A DNA stretch of 7,358 bases from assembly GCA_937890875.1 (NCBI GenBank), contig CALAEB010000124.1, forward strand, positions 1 through 7,358, read 5' to 3'. The position numbers were made by a program, and so were the translations under genes. Source of the stretch: an uncultured Anaerolineaceae bacterium (GTDB lineage: Bacteria; Chloroflexota; Anaerolineae; Anaerolineales; Anaerolineaceae). Positions 6,944-7,358 of this stretch are shown in pieces. Each line of letters begins with the position of its first letter. The stretch's first letter is position 1. The notes beneath the pieces are model-generated. The model was given only the letters and a program-made list of their open reading frames with translations, was not told the origin of the DNA and did no database searches.

Positions 6944-6953
6944 AGGAGAAGGA
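6944..6953 (+). promoter_or_regulatory. Ribosome binding site of the single-domain receiver gene
   Basis: AGGAGAAGGA contains two Shine-Dalgarno-like cores, AGGAG 15 bases and GAAGGA 10 bases before the ATG at 6964. This supports 6964 over in-frame upstream ATGs at 6790 and 6892, which would add sequence unlike any receiver domain. Confidence 0.65.
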
Positions 6954-6963
6954 TAAGCATCCC

Positions 6964-7332
6964 ATGAATTCAAATCCGCCGTTTGTCCTGCTGATTGAAG
7001 ATGATCTTGCCACCGCGGAGCTTTATTCGCAGGCCATCGGTGATGAGCACACGGTTTTGGTCTGCGATACTGAAGATCAGGTGGCTGAAGCGATCCAAAA
7101 CCATCGTATCCTGGCCGTGATTTTGGAACCGGCCTTTTTGGGTGGGCGCGGTTGGGCGATGATTCCGTTTATCCAGCGAAAATTGACGCCGTGTTCTGTT
7201 CCCTTGATTCTTTGCAGCACGCTGGATGATCGCAAGCGAGGGCTGGAAATGGGCGCAGCCGCATTTTTGGTGAAGCCGATTCTACCCGCGACGCTGTTGG
7301 ATGTTCTTCACCGGGTGACTGCTCGGGCATAA
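6964..7332 (+). CDS. Single-domain response-regulator receiver protein with Glu at the phosphoacceptor site
   Basis: This 122-residue protein is one CheY-like receiver domain with no output domain. FVLLIEDD at 7-14 supplies the acidic pocket (Glu12, Asp13, Asp14). Ser85 in LILCST sits at the switch Ser/Thr position, and Lys104 with Pro105 in FLVKPI is the conserved lysine motif. The strand that normally ends in the phosphorylated Asp reads AVILEPAF, placing Glu55 there. With no Asp it probably cannot be phosphorylated normally; a Glu may mimic the phosphorylated state or the domain may act by binding alone. It is divergent from the large hybrid kinase, which suggests a partnership, for instance docking to the kinase or its receivers, but that is inference. 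The start at 6964 leaves the usual few residues before the first strand. The gene is complete; only 26 bases follow it. Confidence 0.85.
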   Translation: MNSNPPFVLLIEDDLATAELYSQAIGDEHTVLVCDTEDQVAEAIQNHRILAVILEPAFLGGRGWAMIPFIQRKLTPCSVPLILCSTLDDRKRGLEMGAAAFLVKPILPATLLDVLHRVTARA

Positions 7333-7358
7333 AATGATCATGCGGACGATTGAATAAG

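Larger units (their letters stand above)
6539..6963. other. Divergent intergenic region between the sensor kinase and the single-domain receiver gene
   Basis: These 425 bases separate two divergent genes and should hold both promoters. Short open frames on both strands lack ribosome sites and protein-like composition. Before the sensor gene the - strand is A-rich (AATAAAAAAGCC then ATG) with no Shine-Dalgarno; a TATAGA at 6565-6560 is a weak -10 candidate. On the + strand TATACT at 6895-6900 could be a -10, but the only nearby -35-like hexamer, TTGTCC at 6866-6871, is 23 bases away, too far for a standard promoter. The last 50 bases carry a hairpin and the ribosome site of the receiver gene. 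I see no RNA gene or mobile element here. Confidence 0.5.

Noticed and set aside
6605..6960. Overlapping short - strand open frames in the divergent intergenic region
   Set aside because: No ribosome sites and unlike any recognised protein.
7334..7357. ATG triplets after the receiver gene
   Set aside because: The three in-frame ATG-phase codons run into TAA within eight codons. No gene can be supported before the window ends.

Overview
The window reads as a bacterial chromosome segment with two unrelated blocks, joined by a stretch that carries the wreck of an insertion sequence.

Left block (1-2804) is part of a fructoselysine (Amadori product) utilisation locus. The 3' end of an AEC-type membrane transporter is followed 13 bases later by frlC (fructoselysine 3-epimerase) and then frlD (fructoselysine 6-kinase), all on the + strand. 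Convergent to frlD lies a GntR/HutC-type regulator, probably the local FrlR. The deglycase gene frlB, which completes the pathway, is not in the window; the operon continues off the left edge. A 16-base perfect palindrome with a third half-site one helical turn away covers the probable start of frlR transcription and is the best operator candidate.

Middle (2805-3292) is non-coding today. It holds the regulator's promoter and operator and, on the - strand, two frame-shifted pieces of an IS256-family (mutator-type) transposase C-terminus.

Right block (3293-7332) is a signalling pair. A 1081-residue, apparently soluble protein on the - strand joins a sugar-binding-protein-like domain, a GAF domain, a histidine kinase core, two receiver domains (the first degenerate) and an AraC-type DNA-binding domain: a complete sensor-to-promoter pathway in one chain. 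A single-domain receiver protein is divergently transcribed from it, with 425 bases between, and has Glu where the phosphoacceptor Asp should be.

Base composition differs between the blocks: one sampled 60-base line inside frlC is 40% G+C and one inside the sensor gene is 65%. With the IS relic between them, this suggests the frl locus and its surroundings have different histories. The frl genes resemble enterobacterial and Firmicute versions. Cytosolic sensor kinases with a fused sugar-binding domain and AraC output are something I associate with Anaerolineae (Chloroflexota) and some other anaerobes, so an anaerobic gut, oral or digester bacterium is a reasonable but unproven guess. No tRNA, rRNA, CRISPR array or intact mobile element was seen.
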